Positions 50,287-61,190 of a stretch of 64,000 nucleotides of DNA are shown here, piece after piece; position 1 is the stretch's first letter, and every line of letters begins with the position of its first letter. The notes beneath the pieces were generated by a model, which was given only the letters and a program-made list of their open reading frames with translations, was not told the origin of the DNA and searched no databases. The translations under genes and the position numbers were made by a program. Source of the stretch: Oscheius dolichura (Eukaryota > Nematoda > Chromadorea > Rhabditida > Rhabditidae); assembly GCA_932521035.1 (NCBI GenBank), contig OW051494.1:7426001-7490000 (forward strand), written 5' to 3'.

Positions 50287-52182
50287 CTATTCATATTTCT
50301 TTATGTGTAGCTCGTAGGACAGCTTCCCCTGGAGACTGCCAATATTCCGTATGACCATGTAGGAGTAGATCTGGTGGAGGGTGTCGGCCACTTCCTGAAG
50401 GAGGATGGCTCCCGGGAGGATAAGGATAACCTTACCTTGACTAGGGGAATGGCCCCCAGGAGTCGCTGTAGCCGGTGGAGCTTGTCCTCCTTAGTCAGCT
50501 GGGGGTGCTCCTCCTGAATCAGCTGGCCCAAGAGAACCGAGTACTTCTCCCTGGCTCTTTGGGCCTGTTCTCTGCCGTCTGCCGTGAGTGTTACAACTGA
50601 AAGGTGGTCAAAAATAGCTACAGTAGTCCGACCTCCGGAGAAGAGGCTAATCATCATCAGGATCAGGAATTCCGACTCTTTTACCTCGACCTCCTCGAAG
50701 AATTCATGAATCGGGAAGATCTTTTCCACCATCCACAGGGCGAGATTTACAATACTGAAATCTGCCGTCATCTGCCACCTACAGTACCCCGTACAAGTCC
50801 CTGTCGTGGTCGGAAGCGAAGTTGTAGCGCTGTCCCCGTCGGCCCACCTGCTTGGCACTCGTTGACCCCTTCATTTTATAAAAGGCGACACACAAGACAC
50901 CGAAGCAGCAGGTGTTCTGCTGGATTATTTTGATCTGGAACGTTTGTTAGTCAGCGAGGATGGCGGCCGACGGGGATACCTGGTCAGCCAGGTGCAGTTT
51001 CTGCATCTCCGGGGCGGCACTGACGAAATCGGAGAAATATGTCAGGATACGGCAATAGGAATTGACAAACGAGTACTTCCTCGAGCCGTTTGAGCTAGAC
51101 TTGCCGAGGACATCCCACGCAGCCTGGAAGGATGCTGATCTTTGAAGGAAAGGGAACGGAAGAGAAGCCTTGTTGGCCGAGCCACGCACGGATAATGCTG
51201 GACACCTACAGTAACCCCATCCTCCTGCTCCAGTCTACCGGTTTGTATCCAAAGAAAGTGACAATACATGATTCCGCCGTCAAAATGGCTAAAGAGCTTA
51301 CAACATCCCGAGAGGAGCAGCATTCCGGGTCTTGGATCAGGTCGGCCAGGCTGACATTCCAATTACAACGACCGTCCGACGGCGAGGACCCCTCCAAGTT
51401 GGTGCAAAACTTGGAGAAGGCTATGAGGCAATTGGCGAATTCGCCAGCACTCTTGGCATATTCCAACTGGTTGACTAGTTGAACTCCCTTGGGGAAGTTC
51501 TGTCTCATAGTGACCTGAAACTATTTACAGGGAAGGAGGATGAAGAAACCTACAATTCTGCTCATAATCTCACTCTTCTTAAAATGGGGGACCACGTGGT
51601 TCGGCTTCCGACTGTTGCCAACACCTGAAAAGGAGGATCTGCCAGGGAGAGAGGGCCGCCTCACCCCTGACTTGCATGTTGGCGGCCAGACATTTTTGAA
51701 AGCGGCAGGATGCGCAGAAAGGACGAACGGCTGAAACAAACCTCATAATAAACAGGACTCCTTGTGAACATGGTCACAAGTGCCAAAAGAGGGTCGGGGC
51801 AGTAGCTGCCTTCCCTTGAATGGTCGCTTCTCCCGGCGGACACTGGCCTCCCTGCTCCTCTGACGCTTGGCGAAGTCTGACTTCTGGTCTTCTGCTTCTC
51901 TTCCAGGCCTCTACAGTCTGTCATTATCCGGCTTCTGCTCCTCTCCCTATCAAGTAGCGTCTGTCATTATCCGGCTTCTGCTCCTCTCCCTATCAAGTAG
52001 CGTCTGTCATTATCCGGCTTCCTCTCCTCTCCCGGTCAACAAGTGCCTGTCTCAACCCGTCTGCTTCTCCCTCATTAGCATACCGATCTTCGGGTCGGCC
52101 ATTCTGTTTCTCCTTCTTTAACATGTCAATGTTGGGGCCGGGAGAAGTATAAAAGAAGGCCGGCTCGACTCGACAGCAACCC

Positions 52183-52225
<43 letters not shown>

Positions 52226-53588
52226 GCTCAATCCGTTCCCCCTGGTGAGCTCTTCTCGTTTCTTTCTTGCTTCTCTTCTTGTTCGCCTTTTTCTCGTGCT
52301 TGCTTTCTCTCTGACTCTCGTTTCCGTTTGAAACCGTCTGGCCAATCAATTCGTTGCAACATTGACCCTCAGCGCTCTTCTCGACTTTCTTGCGCTAATC
52401 ACACGTACCACATCAAGAACGGCGCCTTTTCGAGCACTCTTCCAATTGAAACCGTCTGGGCCATCAAATAGTTGGAATATGCACAGTTATCCATCCTTTT
52501 CCTAATTGAATATTTTCAGGAGATATCCAAACCCAGCCTGGCAGCAAGATTGTCTTCAACTCCCCCTATGTGAGTTGCCTCTCAAATTTTTGGATAACCT
52601 GATACTTTCAGGACGACAAGCACACTTATCATATAAAGATAATCAACACGAGTGCACGTCGCATCGGCTGGGCCATCAAAACTACGAATATGAAGCGTCT
52701 TGGCGTTGACCCCGCTTGCGGAGTGAGTTTTCCTTTTTTATAGAAGCTGTTTCGTCCCGGACGCTCAAAATTTTTGATTTTAATCCTCTCTAATCCGGGA
52801 TTTTGCAGGTCCTCGACCCCAAGGAGGCTACGTTGATGGCCGTCAGCTGCGACGCCTTCGCCTACGGCCAGGAGGACACGAACAACGATCGCATCACCAT
52901 CGAGTGGACCAACACCCCCGACGGTGCTGCCAAGCAATTCCGCCGCGAGTGGTTCCAGGGCGACGGAATGGTCCGCCGCAAGAACCTCCCCATCGAGTAC
53001 AACCCCTAGAGGGCCCTGTGTCAAATAAAGGCTTTTTGGCCTGTAATCTCTCTCTCTCTCTCTGTTCCCTTCGTCTTTCATCGTTGATTCTCTCCGGAAA
53101 CGCGAATCTTACTCTTCATAGAAGGGAGAAGGTTATTTATTTTCTGTCTTGTTGGAGGGGAATTTCTTCGTCCTACGGCACGGGCCATCAATTCTACCAA
53201 CAAAGCTTATCACGTGTGAATGGCGTTCTGGCTCTGGGACGCGTCTCTTTCGGGACCTTGTGGGCGCGGGCCCTCTAGAGGCTGCCATGGTGATTTCCCC
53301 AACTCTCACGATACAAATATTCGGACGAGTTAAAGACTCGTCTTGAATGGTTACGCCGAGGGATGCTGTGCTCTGACTCACTCGGACTGATGAGACACCT
53401 CCCCGTCTGAGTCAAGCACTGGAGGGCCTTCTGCTGGACGACGGACCGGATGAAAAAGACGCGGCAGCTCCTGCAATTTCCTTCCTGAAACATTTAAAGG
53501 AAAGGTGAACTTACTGGCAAACGAGGCCGTGATAATGGAAGTGTGCCCCTGGGCCGCTGCAAACTTCACAACGAGGCGGTGGCTCCAT
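50287..53588 (-). CDS. Nuclear hormone receptor (host of nested MSP gene)
   Basis: Nine exons join in phase: 53588-53515, 53470-53382, 51730-51672, 51514-51356, 51123-50980, 50934-50795, 50754-50633, 50596-50436 and 50394-50287, 351 residues. The DNA-binding domain starts almost at once: [32 protein letters not shown], then [10 protein letters not shown] and [17 protein letters not shown]. All eight zinc-binding cysteines are present. The ligand-binding domain follows, with [36 protein letters not shown] and [20 protein letters not shown], and a C-terminal helix in [10 protein letters not shown]. It is a ligand-type transcription factor of the large nematode NHR set. Intron 2 (53381-51731) splits the second finger and contains the whole MSP gene on the other strand. 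Confidence 0.85.
51917..52040. repeat. 43-bp minisatellite, about three copies
   Basis: Units start at 51917, 51960 and 52003 with TCTGTCATTATCCGGCTTC. The first two are identical over 43 bp; the third decays in its second half. It lies in the NHR intron, upstream of the MSP gene. Confidence 0.85.
52183..52222 (+). repeat. (CAA)n microsatellite in MSP 5' UTR
   Basis: About 13 CAA/AAC triplets run directly into the MSP start codon, so they are probably in the 5' untranslated leader. Confidence 0.9.
52223..53009 (+). CDS. Major sperm protein (MSP)
   Basis: Exons 52223-52244, 52520-52569, 52612-52722 and 52809-53009 join in phase and give 127 residues, the exact family length. The sequence is canonical: [60 protein letters not shown] and a final [14 protein letters not shown] polymerises to drive nematode sperm crawling and is also released as an oocyte-maturation signal. 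C. elegans MSP genes usually have no introns or few, so three introns here are notable. The ORF is very near the (CAA)n leader, and AATAAA follows at about 53,020. The gene is nested antisense in the NHR intron. Confidence 0.97.
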
Positions 53589-55260
53589 CCGGCCTCTGAC
53601 TCAAAGGGGCCTCCAATTGTGAAGACCTAAAAGGGCAGTGTTTCTCAGTTTATCCATGAGAGTTTCGAGAGATTAGAAAGAACAATTCGACGTAATCCAG
53701 AGGATTGGAGGAGGCGGAGTGTTGGGTGGAATGAGACGGATATGTGGAAAGGCTGTTCGGATTGGAGTAGTCGCCTTGCAGGCCGAGGATCTACTTGTTC
53801 AGAAAAAAAGGGGACAACTGGGAAGATGTGTGTTATTTTTCGTGTATTTATCATCCGTATTATGAGCCCCAATCGAGGTTAGATTACTCGGGACGCCAAA
53901 TGGGAGGCTCCCGTATCAAATGGACTGAAGTCCGATAGCCTAGAAAACATAAAATTGAGTTGATAAAAGCACTTGGGAGACCTACGTGGGTGTGAATAAT
54001 TTTTGGATTGTATAACACGGGAGGAGGAATTTAGCGTGCCCGGGAGGAGGACAGAAGGAGGACGACAGTTGGAGGAGGAGAGGCCCGGATATGCCCCAAG
54101 GGTACAAGTTGTTCTACTTCAAAGAGCTATTTTAATGAACGAAAAGAAAGATAAACATGGCCTTTTCCGGCTACCCGGCCACGTGAACGTAATCATAACG
54201 CATTTCTTCAACCGTCACTCATCCTTCCGCCTCATTAGGGTGGAGTAGAATGAACTTTCAGCTATCAATTAGGAGGGGACACAGGGCAGCCGGGACTATT
54301 CAACTGATAGATTGGAACGTTGAGAAGTAAATGAAAGAGAGATGGAGAAGGTTACGGTAACACTGGGAAAAGAAAGAAGATGGGCCTTGTAGGAAGCAAA
54401 GTGGCTCCACGGGCAGTGAGACTGGGCGTCCCCCGGAAGTCGACTCTTATATTGGTTATGTGGTTTTTTGTTTGACTATTTATGTGCCGGATCATAAAAT
54501 TTTAAACGGCACCACAATATTATAATCTATCGCAAGTCTAATAAGCGGTGGGAGGCAGCTGGGCCCGGCAATGAGGAGAGAATCACAAATGGGGGACACG
54601 TTATGTCTTTGAAAATCCAAGGGCTTGCATCAGTTTTTTTAGATAAAGAAAAACTAAGCAATACATTTTCAGACTTAAAGAATGTGGAGTAGAAAGGGAA
54701 GTCCAACTGCGCTTCAACCGCCTGGGCATCTCCTCCTTCCTGACGAGATGCTCTTCTCAACCATGTTTCTTGTTTCCATTGAACCGATTACAAGATATAT
54801 TGGAGATAAAACAGAAAGGGGCAGCTAAAAGGAAGGAGCGGACTCGGCAGCACTATCGTCCCGGGTGTGGGCTATCCGGCAGATGGATGTGGAGACCGCC
54901 CGAGATGTCGCACACTCTTTCGCCTGGCTTCGAGAGCTTCCCGTGAATATCTTGCAGGTTAATCTTTTGACAGACCTCCTTGGTGCCCACTGGAGAGTGA
55001 ATAATTAATCCCGAATTAATGGGCCAGAAGGCAGCGGGGGATGGAGGAGGGACGACCGCGTTGATGGACGTGACTCTCGTGTGGCCAACTACTGTCGAGC
55101 CTGCTGCTGCTAATCGGAAGTCTGTGGACAAGACCCGCAGTGTCTCGACAATGTAAAGCGGATCAAATTAAACCCCTCGGATTATTCGGTCATTCGCTGT
55201 CCTTGCTCATACTTCTGGTGCAGTTGTGCCGAGCGGTAGTGTCTCCACTCCGCTGCTGCT
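53589..55260. other. Intergenic with a weak minus-strand frame
   Basis: A minus-strand frame at 54853-55131 reads VLSTDFRLAAAGSTVVGHTR and later LQDIHGKLSKPGERVCDIS. It looks partly coding, but I found no start, partner exon or domain. The rest shows no gene. Confidence 0.3.
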
Positions 55261-56252
55261 ATGGGCGAACTGGTCCAGCTGAACCGTCAGTTTTCTGATT
55301 TTCTCGGACACACAGTTGTTGTTTTCAGCCGGTGAGAAAGTCAACGACTGGTTGATTCAGAAGAAATTGGGCGAGGGTGCCTTCGGCGCCGTTTATCTGT
55401 GTAAAAAAGAAAAAGAATCGGAACAGTATGCGCTGAAAGTGGAGGCGGAGAACGACCCGCTGGGTCTGCTCAAGATGGAGGTCTACGTGCTGCTGGAGCT
55501 GAAGAAGAAGAACCTCGGGGACCGGCACTTCCTGGCCATGATGGACAAGGGCACCATCAAGGGCCGCTTCAATTACCTGGTCATGACACTCGTCGGCAAG
55601 AGTCTACAGGATCTCCGAGCGCAGGCGCCGCTCAAGAAGTTCTCCATGGGCACGACCATCTCCGTCGGGCGGCAGTGTCTCGAGGCGCTCGAGGATCTTC
55701 ACAGCGTGGGCATCCTCCACCGGGACATCAAACCCGGCAATTACACCATCGGACGCAAGGATCTCAACGAGTACGGCCCTGTCTCTTCTTGTTTAACTGG
55801 TCGCCTTTAGACTCCGCAAGGTGTACATGCTGGACTTTGGCATGGCCAGGAGGTACGTCAAGGAGGACGGCACCCTGCGCAATCCGCGGACGAAGGCCGG
55901 CTTCCGCGGAACCGTCAAGTACGCGCCGATAGCCTGCCACATTATGAGAGAGCAGTGCCGAAAGGACGACATCGAGAGCTGGCTTTATATGCTGGTCGAG
56001 CTGACGTGCGGTCGTCTGCCGTGGAGGAATCTGCCCGACTCGAGCGACGTCGGCATGTTCAAGAAGGACTGCAAGGGGCCGCGCTATCGGTGCCTCTTTG
56101 GCGGATGCCCGCGTGAATATCTGGAGATTTTCCCGATCCTCGACAAGGGCAAATACTTCGACGAGCCGGACTACACGGCCATCTACGACTGCCTCAAGAA
56201 AGCCCTCGAGAGCACCCAAGCCCAGGAATTCCCCTACGACTGGGAGATGTGA
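55261..56252 (+). CDS. Casein kinase 1 / tau-tubulin-kinase-like kinase
   Basis: Exons 55261-55285, 55329-55770 and 55811-56252 join in phases 1 and 2, 302 residues, essentially a kinase domain alone. The glycine loop is LGEGAFGAVYLC, the catalytic lysine lies in YALKVEAEND, the HRD loop is HRDIKPGNYTIG and the metal loop is LDFGMARRYV. GFRGTVKYAPIACH and DDIESWLYMLVEL follow the CK1/TTBK pattern. All catalytic residues are present, so it should be active. This is the expanded worm CK1-like class, many members of which are sperm-enriched in C. elegans. It lies 2.3 kb from the MSP gene. Confidence 0.9.
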
Positions 56253-56293
56253 GACAAGACAAGAAGGCAGATAAACGTTTTGTGAACCGCCCT

Positions 56294-56322
56294 CTCGAAA
56301 GTTTTATTCTGTAGCATCTATT
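56294..56322. repeat. Copy of a 3'-end sequence element
   Basis: TCGAAAGTTTTATTC, then (C/T)(A/G)TAG and ATCTATTAG recur at 56597-56625. The second copy is the 3' end region (minus strand) of the 56628 gene, including its AATAAA. The first copy lies where the kinase transcript ends, so 300 bp between them may be a partial duplication. Confidence 0.6.
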
Positions 56323-56627
56323 AGTGCTCTTGTGTCACTATTCCCTTTTTGCCGTGTCCTCCTTGAAGAGCGGCCGGCCGCTGTATTTCCGCGGAAGCGA
56401 TGACCGTACTCATGGGCACAACTTTGAGCAGCTCCTCTGCTTCCGAGCCACGCGAACCTTCCGCCGACGTCTTTTGCTGGAAGTCGAGCTTTCGTTGTCC
56501 GCCGTCGCTGCCTGCCCCCATCCAAACTCATCGGCTCTGCTTCTAAAAAAGGCAAATAAGAGGTTGAAAGCGCTGAAAGAAGGACAAGCAACTTTTCGAA
56601 AGTTTTATTCCATAGTATCTATTAGTT

Positions 56628-57748
56628 TTATTGTTTCTTGGTCTTCTTCTTGTCCCCCTTGACAATATTCCTGAGCTTCCTCCTCTCCCGCGTCGGCTGG
56701 ATGTTGCAGGGCACATCCTCCCGGTAGTATCTGTGGGCGAACAGCTCCTCGTCCCAGATGACCTTGCCCGTCTGCTCCGACTTGACCGCGTTCGGGGACC
56801 CCTTGCCCACGTGCTGGAGGTTGACGACGCTGCGCAGTGTGTTCCGTATGATCTCGTCCTTGTCCGGCTTCTGGGTCATCAGCTTCTCTATCGGGCACTC
56901 GTCAAAGTTCGGGTATTTCTGTTGGCTCCTCGGGAATGCCAACATTTTCGGGTTCTTGATAGCTAGGGCGATGGTCTCGAGATTGATCAGGGAGTCGTCC
57001 TCCTCCTTGACGGTGTCGTCGTCGCTCTCCGACGTCCAGAGCGGATCGCCGTCCTCGTCCAGGGGGAAGTTCTCGAAGTTTCCGTGTTTTATGCCCTTCA
57101 GGTCTTCGACGGGATCCACCTTGGGCCGTTCCCTCTTCGTCCTTATCGTGACTATCTCCGTCTCCGGCGGTCTGCCGTCCCTTTTCTCGCCGTCCTTCCT
57201 CTTCACCGGCCTCATCACCTTCTCGCTGTCGACGAATCTCTTCTCCTCGCTCACACGGAACTTCCTCAGGTACTCGAGAATGTCCAGTCCCATGTAGTGG
57301 CCATCGGTGGGCAATTTGCCCGTCCAAATCGCGTATTTCGGATTCGGCTTCTTCGTCAGCAGATGGGCCTTGTAGACGCCGAAGTCCATTCCTTGTCCCA
57401 TTTTAAGTGCTGGGAATTTGTCGTCCGTCTCGCTGTACTTCTCGAATTCCTTCAACGAGGCCGTCCTACTGTAGTCGATGCCCATGTTCCGGTGGCTGAA
57501 GACCTTCGTGTTGGCCAGTAGCTCCTTCTTCCTCTGTTCCACGTAGCTCACCTCTTGTTTCTTGGCCTTTAATCTGAATAGATACTGTAATTCACCATTT
57601 AATAAACAGATTGCCTTCTATCTCGACTGTCCTTCTTGACGCCGATCTTTCCCACGAGGCTCTTCAGTTTGGAAGATAGCTCCTCCGCATTCTGGTCGGC
57701 GCCGTCTGCCTTGTTTACATCGGCCTCTTTGGAACTTTTAGGAGGCAT
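56628..57748 (-). CDS. Uncharacterised hydrophilic protein
   Basis: Exons 57748-57615 and 57573-56628 give 359 residues if the single intron is a GC-AG intron (AG/GCAATC); no GT donor keeps the frame. The N-terminus is MPPKSSKEADVNKADGADQN, and the C-terminus is basic (GDKKKTKKQ). The middle has blocks that look conserved: FSHRNMGIDYSRTASLKEF, YAIWTGKLPTDGHYMGLDIL, HRYYREDVPCNIQP. It is highly charged, lacks membrane segments and probably acts in the nucleus or cytoplasm. I do not recognise the family. It lies between the kinase and the receptor-phosphatase locus. Confidence 0.7.
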
Positions 57749-58312
57749 GCCGCACACGAGAAGAAGGCAACTGAAAATGAACGAAGGTTCAGTTAGGGAT
57801 CAGACCCGTCGGGATTTACTTTAGTTGACCAACAATACAATGGATCATATTGGGCAACAAAAAGATGAGGTCGCGGAGGTGGACGAGATGGGAGAGCAGG
57901 CATTACCGGTTGGTCCTCCCCATCGTCTGTGCCATGGTATGCCTAGTTCGAAGTAAAGTACAACAACGTTTTCATCGCTGTGACAGCAGGATTTCGCACA
58001 AGTGTGCCCCCCCCCCCATTATTAGGGTAGGATACTATACTGGTGTCGCACCAGTGGTGCGTGATGTTAAAAACTAGTAGTTTGATCAACAATTCTATTA
58101 GATTGGTAGTATCTTCCCCTTTCAGCTGCCCTTCGGTCTGATCAATATAGATCTTTACCGGTATCTCTTTTTGTTTCTCTTCATCCAACTCCCGTCTTCT
58201 GGTCACCCCATCATGTCGAAACGGCCGCCTGCCGGTAGGAACTTGTCGGCCCTTGTCCGGTCATATCTGGCGTTGGTCCACTGCCATTCAGTCTTCGTGT
58301 TCTTCTCTCCGA

Positions 58313-61036
58313 ATGTGGCCGCTTCTTCTTCTCGCCACTTTTCAACCGATAGCCGGCGTCCCTGACTATCTCCACAACGAGGTGCTGACCTGTTCCGTCG
58401 GCTCGAACCCGTACCACGAGATATTCGAAACGTGCCCCGTCTACCAGGCCACTGGATTCCTGCCCTTCTGTGTCTATATGCGCACCCCGTGAGTTCTCTT
58501 CATCCAACTCCTACTTATATTTTTCAGGTCGACAGAGACGACACGCGGCTACTCTACCTACGGCTGTGTTTACTCGAAGAACCTGCCGAAGGAATGCGTC
58601 GAGCGCGGAGAATACTACACGGATTGGGCTACCGTAACCTTCCGCGGGAATAAGACAGTCAGCGGAGCCATGATGTGCTGTGACAAGAAGTACTGTAACC
58701 GGGTCGACGATGTCATGGTCTCGATGGTCCGCCTCACAGCCACGAACAAGCTCAATACCATCTGGGTGCCCGTGGTGGCCGGCGTCTTCCTCTGTCTCGC
58801 CGCCTTGATGCCCTGCTTCCATTGGTATACGGAAAAGAGACATCTACTCGACTCTCAACGAGCCGAACAATCCGAAGCCATCACGGAGGATCTCACCTTG
58901 ACGGAGCTGGCAACGATGGTGGGTTAATTTGAAGCAGGACTCAGAAATGGGAAGAAGGGGGCAGCCGACCTACTCTCCTCGTCCCGGGCGGGAGTACCGT
59001 GTTTTAATGTCTTTTTTTCAGGTGGGAGATCCGACCGAAATGGTACAGATGGAATTCGAGCATTATGAAGAGATCGAGCACGTGATGAAGAAGATGTCCA
59101 GCGAGCAGCGCTGTGTCGCCACTACGTCCGGTACCGCCGTCGTCGGCAGGAGCAAGACGCCGGGAGCGGCAAAAGAAGAAAAGCCCGAGATGGAGACGGA
59201 ATTTGACATCCTATGGGCCAAGCAGGCCACTGTCTTGATGAAGGATCGAATGTTTCCTCAGCCGGTTAGTTGTCTCTTTTTTCTGGATTTTATCGTCTTC
59301 CTGCTTTCAGGTGCTACGTCTTCATCACACGAAATTTGAGCACCTGGCCATGAAGATGATCGAGCACGGCCCATACCGCTACAATTTCGATCCAGTGGAG
59401 CTGGGCGAGCTGTTCGAATCCTGCATGGGGATATTCAAGCGAGAGCAGACGCTGTTGCGCCTCCGCGCCCACGAGAGAAAGGAGAAGTCGGAGCTCATCG
59501 TCTACGGCAATTTGGAGGGTAACTATGGGTCAGTTTCTGATTTGTCAATACAATTTTACTTTCGTTTAGCGATCTGTTCCGCTGGTTCCATATCAATGGC
59601 TGGCCCTTCAAGAAGACTCTCATCTTCCTCGGCGGATTGACCAGCTCCCGGGAGGAGTACAGCCTCGAGACGTTGGTGCTGATCCTCGCCCTGAAGAAGA
59701 TCCTCCCCCATCGGGTCTACATTCTCCGCGGGCCATCTGAAGTCTATCCCTTCAGCTTTAAGGTAACCACATTTTCCTTTTCTTATTCAACTTTGAACAT
59801 TGCAGAATAGAATGCCGCTACAGTTGGCCAACTGCCTGACGGAGGCCCTGTCCCGGACTTTTGACTATCTGCCGCTGGCGGCTCTGGTCAACGACACCAT
59901 CCTCCTGTGCCACGGCGGCATCTCGAAGAATATCCGCCACGTGCGGCAGATTGACAACATCGGCCGGCCGCTGAAGGACATCCAGATGGGAACGATTGCA
60001 GCCGACTTGATCTTCAGCAAAGTCGGCTCGGAACAGCGACTGATTGAAGGTATCCCGTTGACACTTGGGAGAGGAGTACATGTCTCTTGTTCAGGTGCCC
60101 GTGGTATCTGCCTCAGCTACGACCAAGAGCCCCTCATCACGACGGGACAGCATCAAGCTCATGATGTCAAATTGGTAATCCGGGCTAGGAACAGCTGTCC
60201 CCAGGGCTTTATGGTCAGTTGGCCGCTTTACTCGTCCTGGTAACCGACTCTTTTACAGGTCCATAACGACAGGATGATGACACTGTGGTCGTCGACGAAC
60301 CATATCGCCGAGCTTGGAGCCGAGATTGGCTCCGAATTGGACCTGGCCACGGCGGCCAGCGTCATCATCACCATAAAGAGAAATCCGAACCAGAGTTTTC
60401 CGTCCGAGCTGGAGCTGGACCTTTGCCTACTGGTGCCACACGTAGAAAGATATTCTGACTTGCGTAAGTTTCTCCTTCTTCTCTTTACCAACAAGTATGC
60501 CTCCGGCCGTCTTCGACGGCGCTGGGGTGAACAAAAAAAACAGTCGACAGCGCCGGCTCCCCCTTCCCAAAGAGCTGTTCTAGTTATTTTCTTGTTGAAT
60601 AAGCTTTGACAGTCGGATAAGGTCAGACGGTCGAAACTTTCTGCTTCTCTCACTTTCCCATACAACCCGTCGCATCCGTACAGACAACAGGTCATACAGA
60701 CAGACAGACAGACACACAGACATCTGACCATTATTAGGGTAGGATTTATTGACATTTGCAGCCAAGTTTGAGACGGAGGCGTGCAAGGCGCTGATGCGGA
60801 GGATTCAAAAGAGGAAGAAGAGGACTCTCAAAAGGACGACAGAGGACAAGGAAACGAAACAGATGAAGAAGAAAGGACTGATGGCCGCCGTGATGGCCGA
60901 CCTGCACACGGGAGGATCCGACGAGACCGACGGCAAGGCTGCTGCTCCTCCCGTCCTCGCCACCGCCATCGTCGCTGCTAAGCCGACTCCCTCGGCCAAG
61001 CCTCCGCCTCCCAAAGAAGATAAACAGACACAGTAA
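58313..61036 (+). CDS. Three-finger receptor fused to PP1-like pseudophosphatase
   Basis: Nine exons keep phase throughout: 58313-58488, 58528-58918, 59022-59264, 59311-59528, 59570-59762, 59806-60049, 60095-60174, 60259-60463 and 60762-61036, 674 residues. Signal peptide MWPLLLLATFQPIAG. Eight cysteines at 27, 41, 53, 72, 82, 109, 110 and 115 end CCDKKYCN, the mark of Ly6/TGF-beta-receptor ectodomains, with one NKT glycosylation site. One membrane span follows (VPVVAGVFLCLAALMPCF), then a PP1-like domain: YGNLEGNYGDLFRWF, IFLGGLTSSREEYSLETLV, YILRGPSEV, CHGGISKN and a Lys-rich tail. The metal ligands of GDxHG, GDYVDRG and GNHE are changed, so it is probably catalytically dead. Alternative: two genes, the second trans-spliced at 59021 with ATG at 59040. 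Confidence 0.75.
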
Positions 61037-61190
61037 TCTTTTTTTATTCATGAAATAAAATGTCTTTGTGTTGTATAATTGCTTGTGTCTTTGGAGCAGT
61101 AGCTTTAACGTTCCATCCTCCGATCTCCTCCGGGATGAGTTGGCCCAGCGTGGCTGACGTCGATAGACCATCTCATTGTCTTTCCTTTCT

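Noticed and set aside
51661-51924. Minus-strand frame taken at first as the NHR N-terminus
   Set aside because: It is in the wrong frame for the zinc-finger residues CASCRFQKC; the true 5' exons lie beyond the MSP gene at 53,382-53,588.
56304-56591. Minus-strand basic frame after the kinase
   Set aside because: It overlaps the 3' region and a duplicated end element; three frames are open through GC-rich DNA and none has a start.
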